Positions 36,422 to 47,511 are shown, counted from the stretch's first letter. The stretch: DNA of 64,000 nt from Stenopsyche tienmushanensis (GCA_008973525.1 WACJ01000097.1:1-64000), one strand, 5' to 3'. Notes: generated by a model not told the origin, from the sequence alone. Made by a program: numbers and translations.

Positions 36422-37690
36422 ATTCCACTTCTGACACCAATGAACCGTAAGAGCAAAGACGCTCTCGGGGTAAATGTTCCCGGTTGGCACATCGCTCCTA
36501 CGTAGGGAATCTTCGATCCCGGGATTTCAGGATTGCATTAGACTATCCCGGGATCAGTCCCGGGATCCCGGGATTGGGATTTTTAATAGTTTAAGAAATT
36601 AAATTGATAAATTTGATGAAAAATTTCTAATAAGTCTAAGAAAAGATAAAAGTACAATTCAAAAATAGTTAAATAAAACTTCAAAAAAAAATTCATTTTG
36701 TATATTATTTTGAAAATACGTCCGAAGTAACATTAAACATCGAGTGTTTCGTCATTTAGTCTGGATCTGATTTTGGAAGCCAGGCAACTTGTTGCTGAAA
36801 ATGCACACTCAGCCTCCACACTCGTTTGAGGTATCTTCAGCAGATTTTTAAATGCTAGTTCGAGTTGATGACTACGTGAGCCCTCATTTTCGTATAAGAC
36901 CATCAATGTGGCTGATAAAATTCCTATGTGCTGAGACACGGACTAAAACTTGCAAAATTCCCGATTTCCCGACAAATTATTTATTTCTGTCGCTGCAGAC
37001 GAATACTTATATACTATAATACTTTGATGTGATTCGTAATTATATTATGGAGGAATACAAAAATTCTGAGCCCCGTATCTATTATATTTCATATCGATAT
37101 TCCCATTATCAGAGTCGAAGTGTAGTAAATACACCACCGGTAGAAAAAGGTTAATATACCAATTTGAAAAACATATATGTATACATGGATTAGACAGTTA
37201 TTGCCCCTAGGCGTCGACTAAGCTCGCCAATTAGTAGTTACGCCACTATTTCCAAGCGTCCAGATTTCACCGGGAATGTCTCGATTTAGTAACCTTCATC
37301 GTGCTGGTGAGGTATATGATTTCTGTTAGATAAAAAAATCAATCCCGGATAAAACTGTCCGGGATCCCGGGATTGGATTCCCTGATCCTACGTACTAGTC
37401 GAAATGGCCGCGCTCGCACGTAGGTTTGTTCTGCTTTCGGGTCGTTATGTGAGCATGAAATAGAAAGACTCGTCTTAGATAACTTTTTTATTAAATATAA
37501 TAGAGGAATATGGCTGCGGGAAGGACGTCCTCTCGCAACCAAGGCTAACCGACGACTCCTCACGAATTTCGCTTCTTGCGCGTCAATACCCAACCGGCAA
37601 CGGTGCATTCTCAAATAGCGATCGGTGACAGATGAAATCTATCAATATTAACAGCGCGATTGTCTCATAAGGGACAGATCGAATATTTGG
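36422..37690 (-). mobile_element. LTR family A plus primer site, split by a hAT element
   Basis: On the - strand the LTR core (GTTAGCCTTGGTTGCGAGAG and the ATATTC...TTTATTAAA region) lies above 37385. The LTR 3' end and primer site (TGGTGTCAGAAGTGGAAT, 36422-36439) lie below 36494. The hAT element sits exactly between them. Confidence 0.75.
36503..37384 (-). mobile_element. hAT element, 882 bp, with 8-bp target duplication
   Basis: Inverted ends TAGGGAATC...ATCCCGGGAT (left) and CAGGGAATCCAATCCCGGGAT-type (right) are flanked by CTCCTACG (36495-36502) and ATCCTACG (37385-37392). The - strand frame 36939-36733 encodes FKNLLKIPQTSVEAECAFSA and IRSRLNDETLD, the hAT C-terminal dimerisation region. 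Most of the transposase is deleted, so it is non-autonomous. Confidence 0.85.
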
Positions 37691-38190
37691 CTGTGCGCAT
37701 ACACGTTCATATAAACTGAGAGGGTGCGATTTCCGCGTCTGAATAACGTGGGCCCCAGGTACAGCGCGAATTAACTAAATCAGCGACCTGTTTACGTTGC
37801 AATACCTCCAATATTTCAATTATAATATAATTGTCGCCTACATGATAGCTTTAAAAATGCAGATATTTTCTAGAAAGAAATTTCTATATAACGAATCAAT
37901 AATAATTCAAAGAGAGTAAATTCGACGTTTTTACTCAAGTATAATGCTTATTAGAGAAGAAAGAAAAGAAAAATAATCACCCGAACCAAAACCGGTAATA
38001 TCGTTAGTTTTCCCGGAGCCGAACCGATATACATGTTTGGAGCATAACCGAAATGAAAAAAATATAACGGTTCGACGCCTCAGAATGGAATGCTCATTTT
38101 GAGAATTTTATTCATAGCATTGATAGACTGCATTAATATTGATAATTTTATTACCACCCAGTACTCTTCGTATAAACTATTCAAAATGAG
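37691..38190. other. PGRP-1 upstream region
   Basis: AT-rich. TTTTCCCGG near 38010 is too poor a match to call an NF-kappaB site. No repeat recognised. Confidence 0.5.
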
Positions 38191-38235
38191 TATATAAGCA
38201 ATGGATGAGCACTAACATCGACATTGTCATCGTTA
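38191..38235 (+). promoter_or_regulatory. PGRP-1 likely core promoter
   Basis: TATATAAG at 38191-38198 lies 49-56 bases before the ATG. A start site about 30 bases downstream would fall near 38221-38230, where TCGACATT and TCATCG are weak initiator matches, leaving a short 5' leader of roughly 20-25 bases. This mirrors the PGRP-2 layout. No clear NF-kappaB site was seen upstream. Confidence 0.5.
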
Positions 38236-38246
38236 ACAAACACAAA

Positions 38247-39017
38247 ATGTACTTCAATGCAAAGAGTGTGACGTTTTTGTTGAGCATCTTGTCGCTTTCT
38301 TCAGCAGCAGAAAATGGTAATCAAATTGTCTCTTGATATAATGTTGAATTTGTCAATTTAAGAAAAAAATTCTTTCAGATCTGTTGAAATGCGATGATGA
38401 CATTAAATTTGTGCCTAAACGTGATTGGGTGGCGGCTCCTTCTGAAGACCAAAGCCCACTCGCAACACCAATACCACTTGTGATTATTGCACACACGGCT
38501 ACTTACGATTGTTTGAATCAAGTAAGTTAACTAGATCTGATCTGACACCAGTGTAATTTTTGGTGTTTGAGTGTTGATTATGGTATTCAAGCAATTTATG
38601 TTATTTATTTTATAGACCAGCTGTATACGTGCTGTACGCATGATTTACGATTTTCACGTACAAAGTAGGCATTGGGGTGATATAGCTTATAACTTCTTGA
38701 TCGGTGGAGATGGTAATATTTATGAAGGACGAGGATGGAATATAGCGGGTGCTCATACTATGAATTGGAATTCTAAAAGTCTTGGAATAGCAATGATTGG
38801 TGATTTTCGTATCAATTTGCCAACAAAACCACAATTAACGGCATTGTGGAAATTGATTGAATATGGAGTTGAGTTAGGGATGATACACAAAAACTATAAC
38901 CTCGTAGGACATAGACAAGCCATCAAAAGTACTAGTCCTGGCGATGCTCTCTATGCAAAAATAAAAAATTGGCCGCATTGGGTGGAAAATCCTACTCAAT
39001 GTCAAAACAATATTTAA
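38247..39017 (+). CDS. Short secreted peptidoglycan recognition protein, predicted non-amidase (PGRP-1)
   Basis: Three coding exons: 38247-38316, 38379-38521, 38616-39017 (introns 62 and 94 bp, GT-AG, phases 1 and 0), giving 204 aa. Residues 1 to about 21 form a signal peptide, so the protein is predicted to be secreted. The PGRP domain fills residues 28-197: VIIAHT (58-63), the family Cys pair C68/C74, DIAYNF (93-98), YEGRGW (107-112), GAHT (116-119), GHRQ (169-172) and SPGDALY (178-184). C28 and C200 may form a second disulfide. Zinc-ligand positions H62 and H170 and the catalytic Tyr (Y96) are kept, but the third ligand Cys is Ser178, as in receptor-type PGRPs. Known family role: binding bacterial peptidoglycan upstream of Toll or IMD signalling; binding without amidase activity is inference. 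The SPGDALY motif resembles insect PGRP-LC/LE ectodomains, but no transmembrane segment is seen. A polyadenylation signal lies at 39054-39059. The start is the only ATG in frame with the signal peptide. Confidence 0.95.
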
Positions 39018-39053
39018 TTGAGAAAAAGTTTTTGTATACTTTTAGATACATGA

Positions 39054-39059
39054 AATAAA
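39054..39059 (+). terminator. PGRP-1 polyadenylation signal
   Basis: AATAAA lies 37 bases after the stop codon, in AT-rich sequence. PGRP-2 has the same arrangement. Confidence 0.7.
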
Positions 39060-40535
39060 AATATATTACAAAATTATAGTTCGTTTTCATGTATCCTTCC
39101 TATAGATCTTATTTACGACATATCTTCGAAAAAAATGAATCGCAAAAGAATTAAAATAGGGTGTGATCGTCGTAAGTCGGAGATGATGCAAAGAGCGGAG
39201 CCCTGCGTTACTGAAAAGTTACCACTTGTTTTAAAATGTACGTTTCATAATAAATCTGTACTATGAAAGTATCATTTAATTTGAGCAATTCAAAGTCAAT
39301 GATTCCTTAAAAATCCCACCATGCATACAAACTATATCTATAATTATAATCTGATTAGGATATCGATGGATTTTTTTTTTGACATTTTAAACACTTGTGT
39401 TCGAGCCTTTAAATATTTTATAAATGAAAAATAAACAACATTTGATGATCAAATTGTAGTCTTACTTCATTAAAAAAACACAATAAAGCATGTTTATCTA
39501 TTTTGCGAAAACAATTCGCGTTTATAAACAACAAGAAATCCCCTTTTGCTATCTTTGATGCAATAAATCATAACTTAAACATGTTGACAGTTAGATCATC
39601 AATTGATGACTCGTTGCTTAATTTAACTATTAGTATTCTTTTAAATAGATTTATTAATATTTTAATTTTTCAACAGGAACCGTTGTAAATGCTTTAAAGG
39701 AATATTTATATTTCATAGATAAAGGATAAATTATTTAAAGGATAATTACTGTTCATATCCATTTAAACAACTTTATTCCCTGTTGAATCGCCTTTAGATT
39801 AATTTTATTAAAACAATAACATTAGAGCTAAATCAAATTATTTGTACAATATTATATGATTGTTAATTAGACCTACTTATTATTTTATTAACATATGTAG
39901 CATTTTGTGAACAGTTCCCCTGTATTTGTTTTAAATAACGCGACACGTATTCTATATCCTTAACTATTGTGTTAATACCCTGAAATTTTTAAGGTTGCCA
40001 AAAAGTGCCAGGTCGCTATTTTGTTTGCTTTCTGGAAATCGCGTCGCAACCTGACAACCGTCAGTCCTCTGGTAAGAATTATCTATATTTATATTAATTT
40101 CCGAATTTATGACTGCCGCAAGGCATGGGAAGAATGTTCTGGACTGATCTGATCTGAAGTAAAGTCTGACTGAAGTGACGTCAAGAATATAAGTGTGAAG
40201 ATTTTTATCCAAAAAATATGGAAAAGGATTAGAATTAACTAAAAACAAAAGGAAAGGATTAAAAATCTACGCCCGTGATGGTTTGTGCTACATTTGAATT
40301 TAAATCCAATTAAACAGTTTTCTGGTAACAGTCCCCTGCAACATAACATGTTAAATATAGAATATATGATAGATGTGAAAGTAATCAATAATATCTACAT
40401 AAAAGATTGCGAAATCTGGGCTTCTACGATAATAAAATCCAAACATTTAGATTCGATTTAAGCAATGTGATACAAACTTGCTAATTCAAATACATATTTA
40501 AAAGATAATAGAGAATTCTATAAATTTGATTCGCC
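39060..40535. other. Intergenic, nothing recognised
   Basis: AT-rich DNA downstream of PGRP-1 with no third PGRP copy or relic. Confidence 0.5.
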
Positions 40536-40977
40536 TAAAGCGTGGGTGATTTAACATCCCCACGCATTAAACATCTTCCATCTCTCTTTAGGTGTAATGT
40601 GCTATTTTAACAGCGCCAACTTCTGTGGCGCTGCGGTGACATTGCACCTGTAATTAATGACCGATCGCTTTTTACGCATGCACCGTTACCGGTTAAGTGG
40701 GGTCACGCAAGAGAGTTGAGAGTTGTTGGTTGGCCTTGGTCGCGGGAGGACATCCTTCTGGCAGCCAGATCTCTCTCTCTCTCGTGCTGAATAAAAATTT
40801 ACTTTGATAAGAGAGTTTTTTTGTCCGACGCCTATCCATTCCCATCCATTTATCTGGCTACACATGATCCGAAAGAAGAAAGAACCCGTAAGTTAACGCG
40901 GCCATTCTGACGAGTGCGTGGGAGCGGAGAGCCGCCCGGGTACTCTGCTCCGAGAGCGCCCTCACTCCAACGTAACA
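40536..40977 (+). mobile_element. LTR family A, near full length
   Basis: It runs from GCGTGGGTGATTTAACATCC (with its own GCGTGGG/CCCACGC hairpin) to CTCCAACGTAACA, about 440 bp. No PBS or coding region follows. It lies between the two PGRP genes. Confidence 0.75.
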
Positions 40978-41049
40978 CATCTTTACAACACATGTTTTTG
41001 GTAAAAAAAAAAACTTTCAGACAACGACTGAATTGATTGTTCATTTTAA

Positions 41050-41428
41050 TTGAACCAATTTCCTGCGCTGCTGTATGATCCGTTCCAAATTGCCCCGAAC
41101 CCCAAATAGTGTCTACCACTATTCTCCCCTGTTTGCCTAGGCTGTTGAGGATAGTGGTTAGCCTTTGATGCAGTCTCCACCAACTACTGTAATCGGCTGT
41201 TCCAGACACCCTTTATGGGTACTCAGCACAGAGTGACTTGCGCACCCAACTCATGTTAGCTGGGCTACCCCAGCTGCGTTTGATGAGCAAACCGACGAGG
41301 CTACTTTTGCGCACTTCTATTCCACATCGTTACCCCAGGGATTCAACCGTTGCCTACGGGCGTAGGGTTGGTTTCCCCCCTGGGGTTTTATGGGTGGCCA
41401 TCATTATGGTTGAACACCCACCCGAGAA
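41050..41428 (-). mobile_element. Family B retroposon, copy 5 (internally deleted)
   Basis: The - strand 5' end is CGGGTGGGTGTTCAACC near 41423. The core CCTCAACAGCCTAGGCAAAC joins directly to the CAGCGCAGGAAAT 3' block. Confidence 0.7.
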
Positions 41429-42213
41429 TTTAAGTGCAAGTAGAATATTACAAAAAAATACTTTTTTTATTGTTCAATTATGTATTTTATAAACTTTAAT
41501 GTTTTTAAACATAAATTTAATAAAAATATCTTAATTTCGCTACTAGAACAGTATTTTATATACAAACGAAATGAGAAGAAAATTCTGGTAAAATAAGATG
41601 CTAATTTTGATGACCATCATTCAAACTTTATTCCTAGTTCTACTATCGAAATCTATATTAGGATAAGGAGAATAATCAACTATCATTTATATCACGCCAT
41701 GTTATCAAAGATACAGCTTCAATTGGTCCAGAAGTATTTTATTAGAAATAAATTATTGTTTAATCAATTATAATAATTATAATTGACTGAGGAAAAAAAA
41801 CCAATTAGCTAGGCAAATTTTATATGATAAACAATACTATTTATTGAGCAAAACGCACATCATATCAAAGGTCTGATAACAAAAAGGGGAATTCTTGTTG
41901 TTCCATTCTTCATGGAAGCAATTTTTTACAACGAAGCAGATAAACATATTAAAAAACCTGATACTGACCAGTAATATTTTACAGTGTGTTTCAAATGTAA
42001 TTCCTAAACTAATTTCAGCATGACTAATGTTTATTATTAAATAATGCATGAAAAATTTCGATCTTTAGCATGATTATAAGCGTGTTCATGCGCGTGTTGT
42101 TATATGAACATGTGACTGAGATGCATAAGGTGTGATTGTACCGAATGATTTGCCATTATTTTGCCAAACGTTCTTACATTTTAATATGTATCGATTTTTA
42201 ATAGTCGATGATA
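41429..42213. other. AT-rich intergenic DNA
   Basis: Nothing recognised. Confidence 0.5.
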
Positions 42214-42853
42214 CAAGATGCATCCCAAAAGTCATGAAACATATTTTTTTGCCAGACCAGTACTGGTTGCAACGCATTTGAACCAGTTGGGTAAGATGAG
42301 GGCAACCCTTAGCTTTACAGTGCAACAAATTTCAATCTACTAAAACTGATTTGGTGCACCCTTATTTCAAGATCACATCACGACGTACGCACCGAATACT
42401 TCAGACCAACGTTGGGTGAAGAAATTTTGCACAAAGCTTGTCAAAAAAGCTGTCAAAACTTATTAATTGCTCGAGCAAGCCTATGAAGCGCCAGAGTGCC
42501 AAATGGCACACCTTGGTGTACCCAAATCTGAAGAAAGCTAAGATGAGTAAATCCAAAGTGAAAATAATGTTGATTGTCTTTTTTGACACCAAGGTTGTAG
42601 TCCACAAAGGGTTTGTATCTCAAGGATAGATTGCCAATACTGCCTATTATGTGGATGTTCTGAAAAGATTGAAGAAAAGGGATCATCTGGGTGAGCATCA
42701 TGACAATGCGTCCAGTCACACGTCTCTATGCGTTCGTGTGTAGTTATTCGTGGTGAATACATTCAAGAACATTATCATATTGTACTGATATCGTCGATTA
42801 ATTCATAATTAATATTTAAAAAAATATATTTCATGACTTTTGGGATACGCCCT
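42214..42853 (+). mobile_element. mariner element, 640 bp, internally deleted, with both inverted ends
   Basis: The ends match at 22 of 26 positions (shared ATCCCAAAAGTCATGAAA). TA precedes the left end; the right flank is TT. The interior encodes SKVKIMLIVFFDTKVVVHKGF, with the second catalytic Asp region, then YYVDVLKRLKKR and HHDNASSHTSL, broken by stops. The N-terminal half is mostly missing. Confidence 0.85.
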
Positions 42854-43667
42854 GTTGAGCAGGAACAATAGGAATATATTATACAATACACAGCATTATT
42901 ATGTCGTGCTTTCATATCGAATCTTTGAAAATTTTCTAATGTTTACGCAACGACAACGGCATAACATATCGTGGCCTTATATCATCTTGAATTCATCGAA
43001 CTGGAAAGACAAATCTTCAAAAAAAAACCTTTCCATATTCGAATTCAAAGGCTAAATCGGCGATATACTATTGTGAATTTAGAAACGATTCTGAGATACA
43101 CTCTTAAAGCGTCAAGTAGGTCGTCGCCCAAGCTCTTGGCTATCTTGAATATAATAAAATCCGGAATTTTGCTGAAATGAAGTGAAATTTTGAGCAGCCT
43201 TGAGTCACAATTTGATTATGCTGCTCTATGTAAGAATCAAGTGTTTGATTGGGCCTAAAAGATTCGCGAAGGTCTCGAAAAATATTTTATTTATTGATTT
43301 TCTACATGACAGACAGGCAAAGAATGCGGCTGCTGAATGACGCAAAGGCTGCTTAAATGAAAATGTACAATTATGCGTTGCGCAACCGAAAAATAAGATA
43401 TTCCATTTTTTCCTATCGCTAATTTAAAACAAATATTCGCTATGAAAAACCATGTATGAAGACGATTTGGATATAATTTTTTGAAACTACTAAAAATTTG
43501 TTTCATTCAATTTAATATTATGCGAAGTAGGGTCACAGAATCGCTCCTTGTTTTCGTATATTCATTCGGGTGGTTATAGTTGAGTGGAAGAATGGATGTG
43601 ATTTAATTGTAATACAAACGTATTCGTCTAAACAAATATATTTATTCAAAGGAAGAAGAGCTTACAT
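42854..43667. other. Intergenic, no gene recognised
   Basis: Two overlapping short frames (42840-43180) lack known domains. Confidence 0.45.
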
Positions 43668-43740
43668 TCACGAGATTACAAATGAGCTTGCGGGAAGAAT
43701 ACTTCTTCTTTCGCAAGAAGAAGTGAGCGATAAAAACGAT
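43668..43740 (+). repeat. Dispersed repeat F, copy 3
   Basis: Reads HEITNELAGRILLLSQ on the + strand, like copies 1 and 2. It lies about 270 bases upstream of PGRP-2. Confidence 0.5.
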
Positions 43741-43950
43741 ATTAATATGACAGTATGATGAAAATATTGGTAAGTTGAGTGGTTTCGATCTAAATTGATC
43801 TTAATTCGGTTTGATAATGAATATGATCTAAAAAACATTTTTTTTTGTATTTCGACATTTATTTTTTTGTACTTTGAATTTAAGTTTATTTGAGCTTTAT
43901 GAACACCCTGTGATTGGCAGAATAACAACATTTTTATTAAGCAAAATATA

Positions 43951-43987
43951 TATAAATCAAAGACGATTGCCTTTAAGCATCAGTTAA
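43951..43987 (+). promoter_or_regulatory. PGRP-2 core promoter: TATA box and initiator
   Basis: TATAAAT at 43951-43957 lies 31 bases before the A (43982) of TCAGTT (43980-43985), which fits the arthropod initiator TCAKTY. This is the canonical TATA-to-initiator spacing and predicts a 29-base 5' untranslated region. Such strong focused promoters suit inducible immune genes; I found no convincing NF-kappaB site close by. Confidence 0.75.
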
Positions 43988-44010
43988 TTTCCAACGTGTG
44001 TTCATACAAA

Positions 44011-44780
44011 ATGTTATTCCCACATATTCTGTTTGTCCTTTTTTATTGCTTCGGAGCTTTATCCGCTTCGGAGGAATCTAATGGAGGTATTGTGGTTTTT
44101 AAGAGCTTTATAATATTTTTCATTATATTGGCAAAAAATATGATCAAAAATTATTAATTTCAGTTGAAGATCTAGTTTGCCCGCTCAACTATAATTTTGT
44201 TACCAGAGAAGAATGGTCGGCTCTTCCATCTGGTGAAGTTATTGCTCTTCAAACGCCTGTTCCTTATGTAATCATTGCTCATACCGTAACAAGGAATTGC
44301 TCCAAAGAGGTGGGACAAATTTATATTAATGCCAGATTTTTATAAAATTGCTATGGAATATTTTTAAAATGTTTTTTTTTATGACAGGAATCCTGCATTA
44401 ATATTATGCAAGCAATGCAAACATATCATATGGAATCAGCTCATTGGTCGGACATTGCATATAATTTCGTTGTTGGTGGTGATGGATCAGTTTATGAAGG
44501 AAGAGGCTGGGATACAGTTGGAACAGTAGCCAAAAGACACAACTCCAATAGCATATCCATCGGTATGATTGGCGATTTTAGCACTATTTTGCCTCCTAGA
44601 CGACAATTGGTCACACTTTCGCGTCTCATTGAAAAGGGTGTAAGACTTGGAAAAGTACACAGGGATTATAAATTACTTGGTCATCGTCAAGCCATGAACA
44701 CAATCAGTCCAGGTGATGCACTTTTTGCAGAAATTCAACATTGGCCTCATTCTGTACCATCCATCAATGGTTGCTTTTGA
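44011..44780 (+). CDS. Short secreted peptidoglycan recognition protein, divergent paralogue (PGRP-2)
   Basis: Three coding exons: 44011-44086, 44164-44309, 44388-44780 (introns 77 and 78 bp, phases 1 and 0), 204 aa, exactly as long as PGRP-1. The second donor is GTGGGA, a weak but GT-type site. Residues 1 to about 19 are a signal peptide (MLFPHILFVLFYCFGALSA). The PGRP domain has VIIAHT (61-66), the Cys pair C71/C77, DIAYNF (96-101), YEGRGW (110-115), GHRQ (172-175) and SPGDALF (181-187). C31 and C203 can form a second disulfide. Zinc-type residues H65, Y99 and H173 are kept, while the third ligand is Ser181, so classical amidase activity is not expected. Unlike PGRP-1, the normally conserved GAHT after the YEGRGW loop reads GTVA (119-122), followed by a basic KRH, which should alter the ligand groove. 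A polyadenylation signal lies at 44817-44822. It is a tandem duplicate of PGRP-1; recognition of peptidoglycan outside the cell is inferred from the family. Confidence 0.95.
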
Positions 44781-44816
44781 ATATTTGTTCTATTTGTTTG
44801 CATCTTAAAATACCCA

Positions 44817-44822
44817 AATAAA
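44817..44822 (+). terminator. PGRP-2 polyadenylation signal
   Basis: AATAAA lies 37 bases after the stop codon. A second AATAAA follows at about 44839. The same stop-to-signal distance in PGRP-1 supports both assignments. Confidence 0.7.
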
Positions 44823-45094
44823 ATATAATTTGTTTGAATAAATAATTTTAAATACATTTTTCTTGAGCATATCATGTTTTTACATCAACTGCCTTATTAC
44901 ATCACTGGTGTGTAAATTGCATTTAAAAAAATCTTGACGTAAGAAACTGGTTTTGCAAACAACCAACGACATCATTGAACGTTTTATAATCTAAGGTCAA
45001 ATCGACATATTGAAAAAATATCTTTGATTTGTTTATATAGTAAATATTCTATAAGTTAAAGCAAAAAATTAAAAACTCAGAATACTTTAAAATA
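44823..45094. other. PGRP-2 downstream region
   Basis: AT-rich, nothing recognised. Confidence 0.5.
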
Positions 45095-45096
45095 TT

Positions 45097-45300
45097 AATT
45101 TAAACATAACTCAAATCGGCATTCAGCTGACTGCTGATTTGAGTCTGGATCCATGTTATATCCATTGTCACATACCGCATGAAAAAATCATTTTTATTGC
45201 GCTGAAACAGCTCTAAACAGCGCTCCGAATTGTGGACGCGTTGATCGAATGTGAGCAAACGCGATGCCCATTTCGAATAAATCTTTGTCATGGACAAATT
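45097..45300 (-). pseudogene. mariner transposase fragment
   Basis: The - strand frame has KWASRLLTFDQRVHNSERC, FQRNKNDFFMRYVTMDITW: the region from the ARWVPRLLT motif to the first catalytic Asp (YVTMDETW in active copies; here D-I-T-W). Both ends of the element are missing. Confidence 0.8.
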
Positions 45301-46325
45301 TTAATAGTGGCGCTGACTATATATCATCCTGCGAACTTGTTGAGTTATGTGTTTATGTATCATAATTATATATTTGAATTTAATTTGATGAAAATTATGT
45401 TTTTCCATAAACGTATCGAAAATTCTTATAAATTACATATGAATGCATCTAGTTAAGAATTCTTGCATCATTGGTTCAGAGTTCCATTCTCGTTCGATTC
45501 GAAAACTTGGAATCCTTTTGCCAATATAGTAGATAGATGCTTAAAAATAGATTGCGAACTTTTAGCATGCGCTAAAACACGCAGAACCAAAAGCGATCAA
45601 TAACTAAGTCATCGGAAGTGTACAACAACTTGGAAAGTTAGTTATCCTATTAAATGTTAAGGAAGCCATTTAGGTAAGCATGATTGAAGAAGGGCAAAAA
45701 CTCATTTGTAAGATGAAATGCATTGGAATAAGAAGTCGTCTGAGATATGGCACAATCGGCACGAATCTTTTATAAAAGATTAAATTAATTAAGGGACACT
45801 TCTTTACAGCTGGGTAGAGATGTGGGAGATTTAAGTTTTGACGACTTTAAAATAAATGAAATCGTAATAGGAAATCACGCATATTGAGGGTCGAAAAGGA
45901 GTTGAATATCAGAATTTGTCCATTGAAAAATCAAATAGGTCCAGGGAGCCTCAAATTTAAATTGTGCCAAGGCTTGAGTGCAAAATCCGCCACTGCTTGC
46001 TAACACGAGTTGTTGCACCCGTAAAGCTGTACGTGGAAATGCTGATTTTAGGAAGGGAAGGAGGAATCTGAGCAAAAAGTAATATCACTATCTTCAACAG
46101 TATACGGCACGTAGGCTAAAACAAAACAGGTCTCAGGTGCACCCAACGCCGGTTTTCGTGCTGGATTGACAGGCGAGCTAAAAACTAGTGTACAAACAAA
46201 GCCAGTCCTGTTTACGCAAAGCTAGCTGGAGTTGCTAGCTTCCTAGAACTTACTTGCTGTTCTAGCTTGGAAACTAACCTTGCATGCTTTGGGTATTACC
46301 TTTGCTCTTTCCTTATTCCAATATC
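45301..46325. other. Intergenic, possibly older transposon DNA
   Basis: No gene. 46120-46300 lies just beyond the Tc1 relic and may belong to it. Confidence 0.4.
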
Positions 46326-46329
46326 TTTG

Positions 46330-46850
46330 GACGCATGTCAGTCTGAGTCCAAACTTGCCGCCTGGGACCAGACTCTTAGAAATATTGTGTGCGGTTGGTT
46401 CACGTAGATCAAAGATTAGTGGGAGCCACTCATATAGCTAGCCCGACTTATAGGCGTTGTGTTTCTTTTTTGAGTTGGATGAGTTGTCTTGCTCTCGGAA
46501 CTTCTTCCGGCCTTGAACCAGCTCATCTGCAAATCATCCGATAGGATACGGTTGACCTTAAATTCATCTGACCAGATAACCCGTTTCTAATCCTCTGAAG
46601 TCCAGTTGATGTAGGTTTTTACAAATTCAAGCCTCTTCCAGCCATGGAGCGAAGTTAGAAGTGGCTTCTTACCCTTTCTAACGGAGAGATAATCGGTAGA
46701 ATTGGGTTACAACTGTCATTCGACTGACGTCTACTTGGAGAAATTTCTTGACTTGAGCCGCAATCTATACGGCGTTATCACGTAGAATTTGGTTCGCCAC
46801 CCTATATAATCGATGATGCCACGCAATGTCAGCTTCAGCCTTCTTTTATT
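46330..46850 (-). pseudogene. Tc1-family transposase relic
   Basis: On the - strand, in order: RKLTLRGI-like, KKPLLTSLHGWKRLEFVKTY and INWTSED, then KRVIWSDEFKVNR with the Tc1 catalytic Asp (WSDE). Stops and frameshifts are frequent. Confidence 0.75.
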
Positions 46851-46959
46851 GTTTGGACTGACCCATGCCAATAGTATCAATTGAGCCAACGCAGACTCCA
46901 ATCCGGTTCACGATGATCCAGCCTATAGAATGATCTTAATGGATGCAGTACAAGTTCTA

Positions 46960-47398
46960 GCGGCACGCTTTCCATAGACATCCTCACCATAAATAGGAAG
47001 CGCAGATATAAGTACCGGTAAACCGGGAAGACTCACCTATCACCTCACCCAGATGCTGACGGGACTTGGATGCTTCGGTATTTAAAGACTACTGCGTCTT
47101 CAACTATGAGGCGTGGGCAGATGATAGGCGAGAATTAGTGAAAAAAAAATGGAGAAAGCCCAACTAAATCCAACATGGTCACCACAATGAAGAATTTCGC
47201 TAATGAGGTCATGCGAAAGAAAGAAAACGGAGAAAGAACTAGAAGAGTGAGTACCGGTTTGTAGAAAAACAAATCCACCCTCTTGAAGCAATTCGAAAGC
47301 AGAATCCAAGGAGAAAAAAGGTAAGGGTTTTAGTGGGTAGGAATCCCACACGTTTAAAGATCCCCCCCCCCCCAAGAGAAAAAAAAGACAAAAAAGGT
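46960..47398 (+). mobile_element. R1-like 3' end of a second subfamily
   Basis: Decayed TYHLTQMLTGLGCFG, then EAWADDRRELVKK and EVMRKKENGERTRRV after frameshifts, match the R1 ORF2 C-terminus. The 3' UTR shares TTTTAGTGGGTAGGAATCCC with the other R1-like copies and ends with a C11 run and A-rich tail. Confidence 0.6.
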
Positions 47399-47511
47399 TT
47401 AGTTGGTGACTATTGACAGAGAAGCTTGTGTGCACGTTTTTTTTTCTATTTTTTGTCTTACTTTTTCTTTCAATACAATTCATATTTATACATTATCAAA
47501 TACAATAGAAA

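Noticed and set aside
38010..38025. Possible NF-kappaB site upstream of PGRP-1
   Set aside because: TTTTCCCGG does not fit the insect consensus GGGRNYYYYY well enough on either strand.
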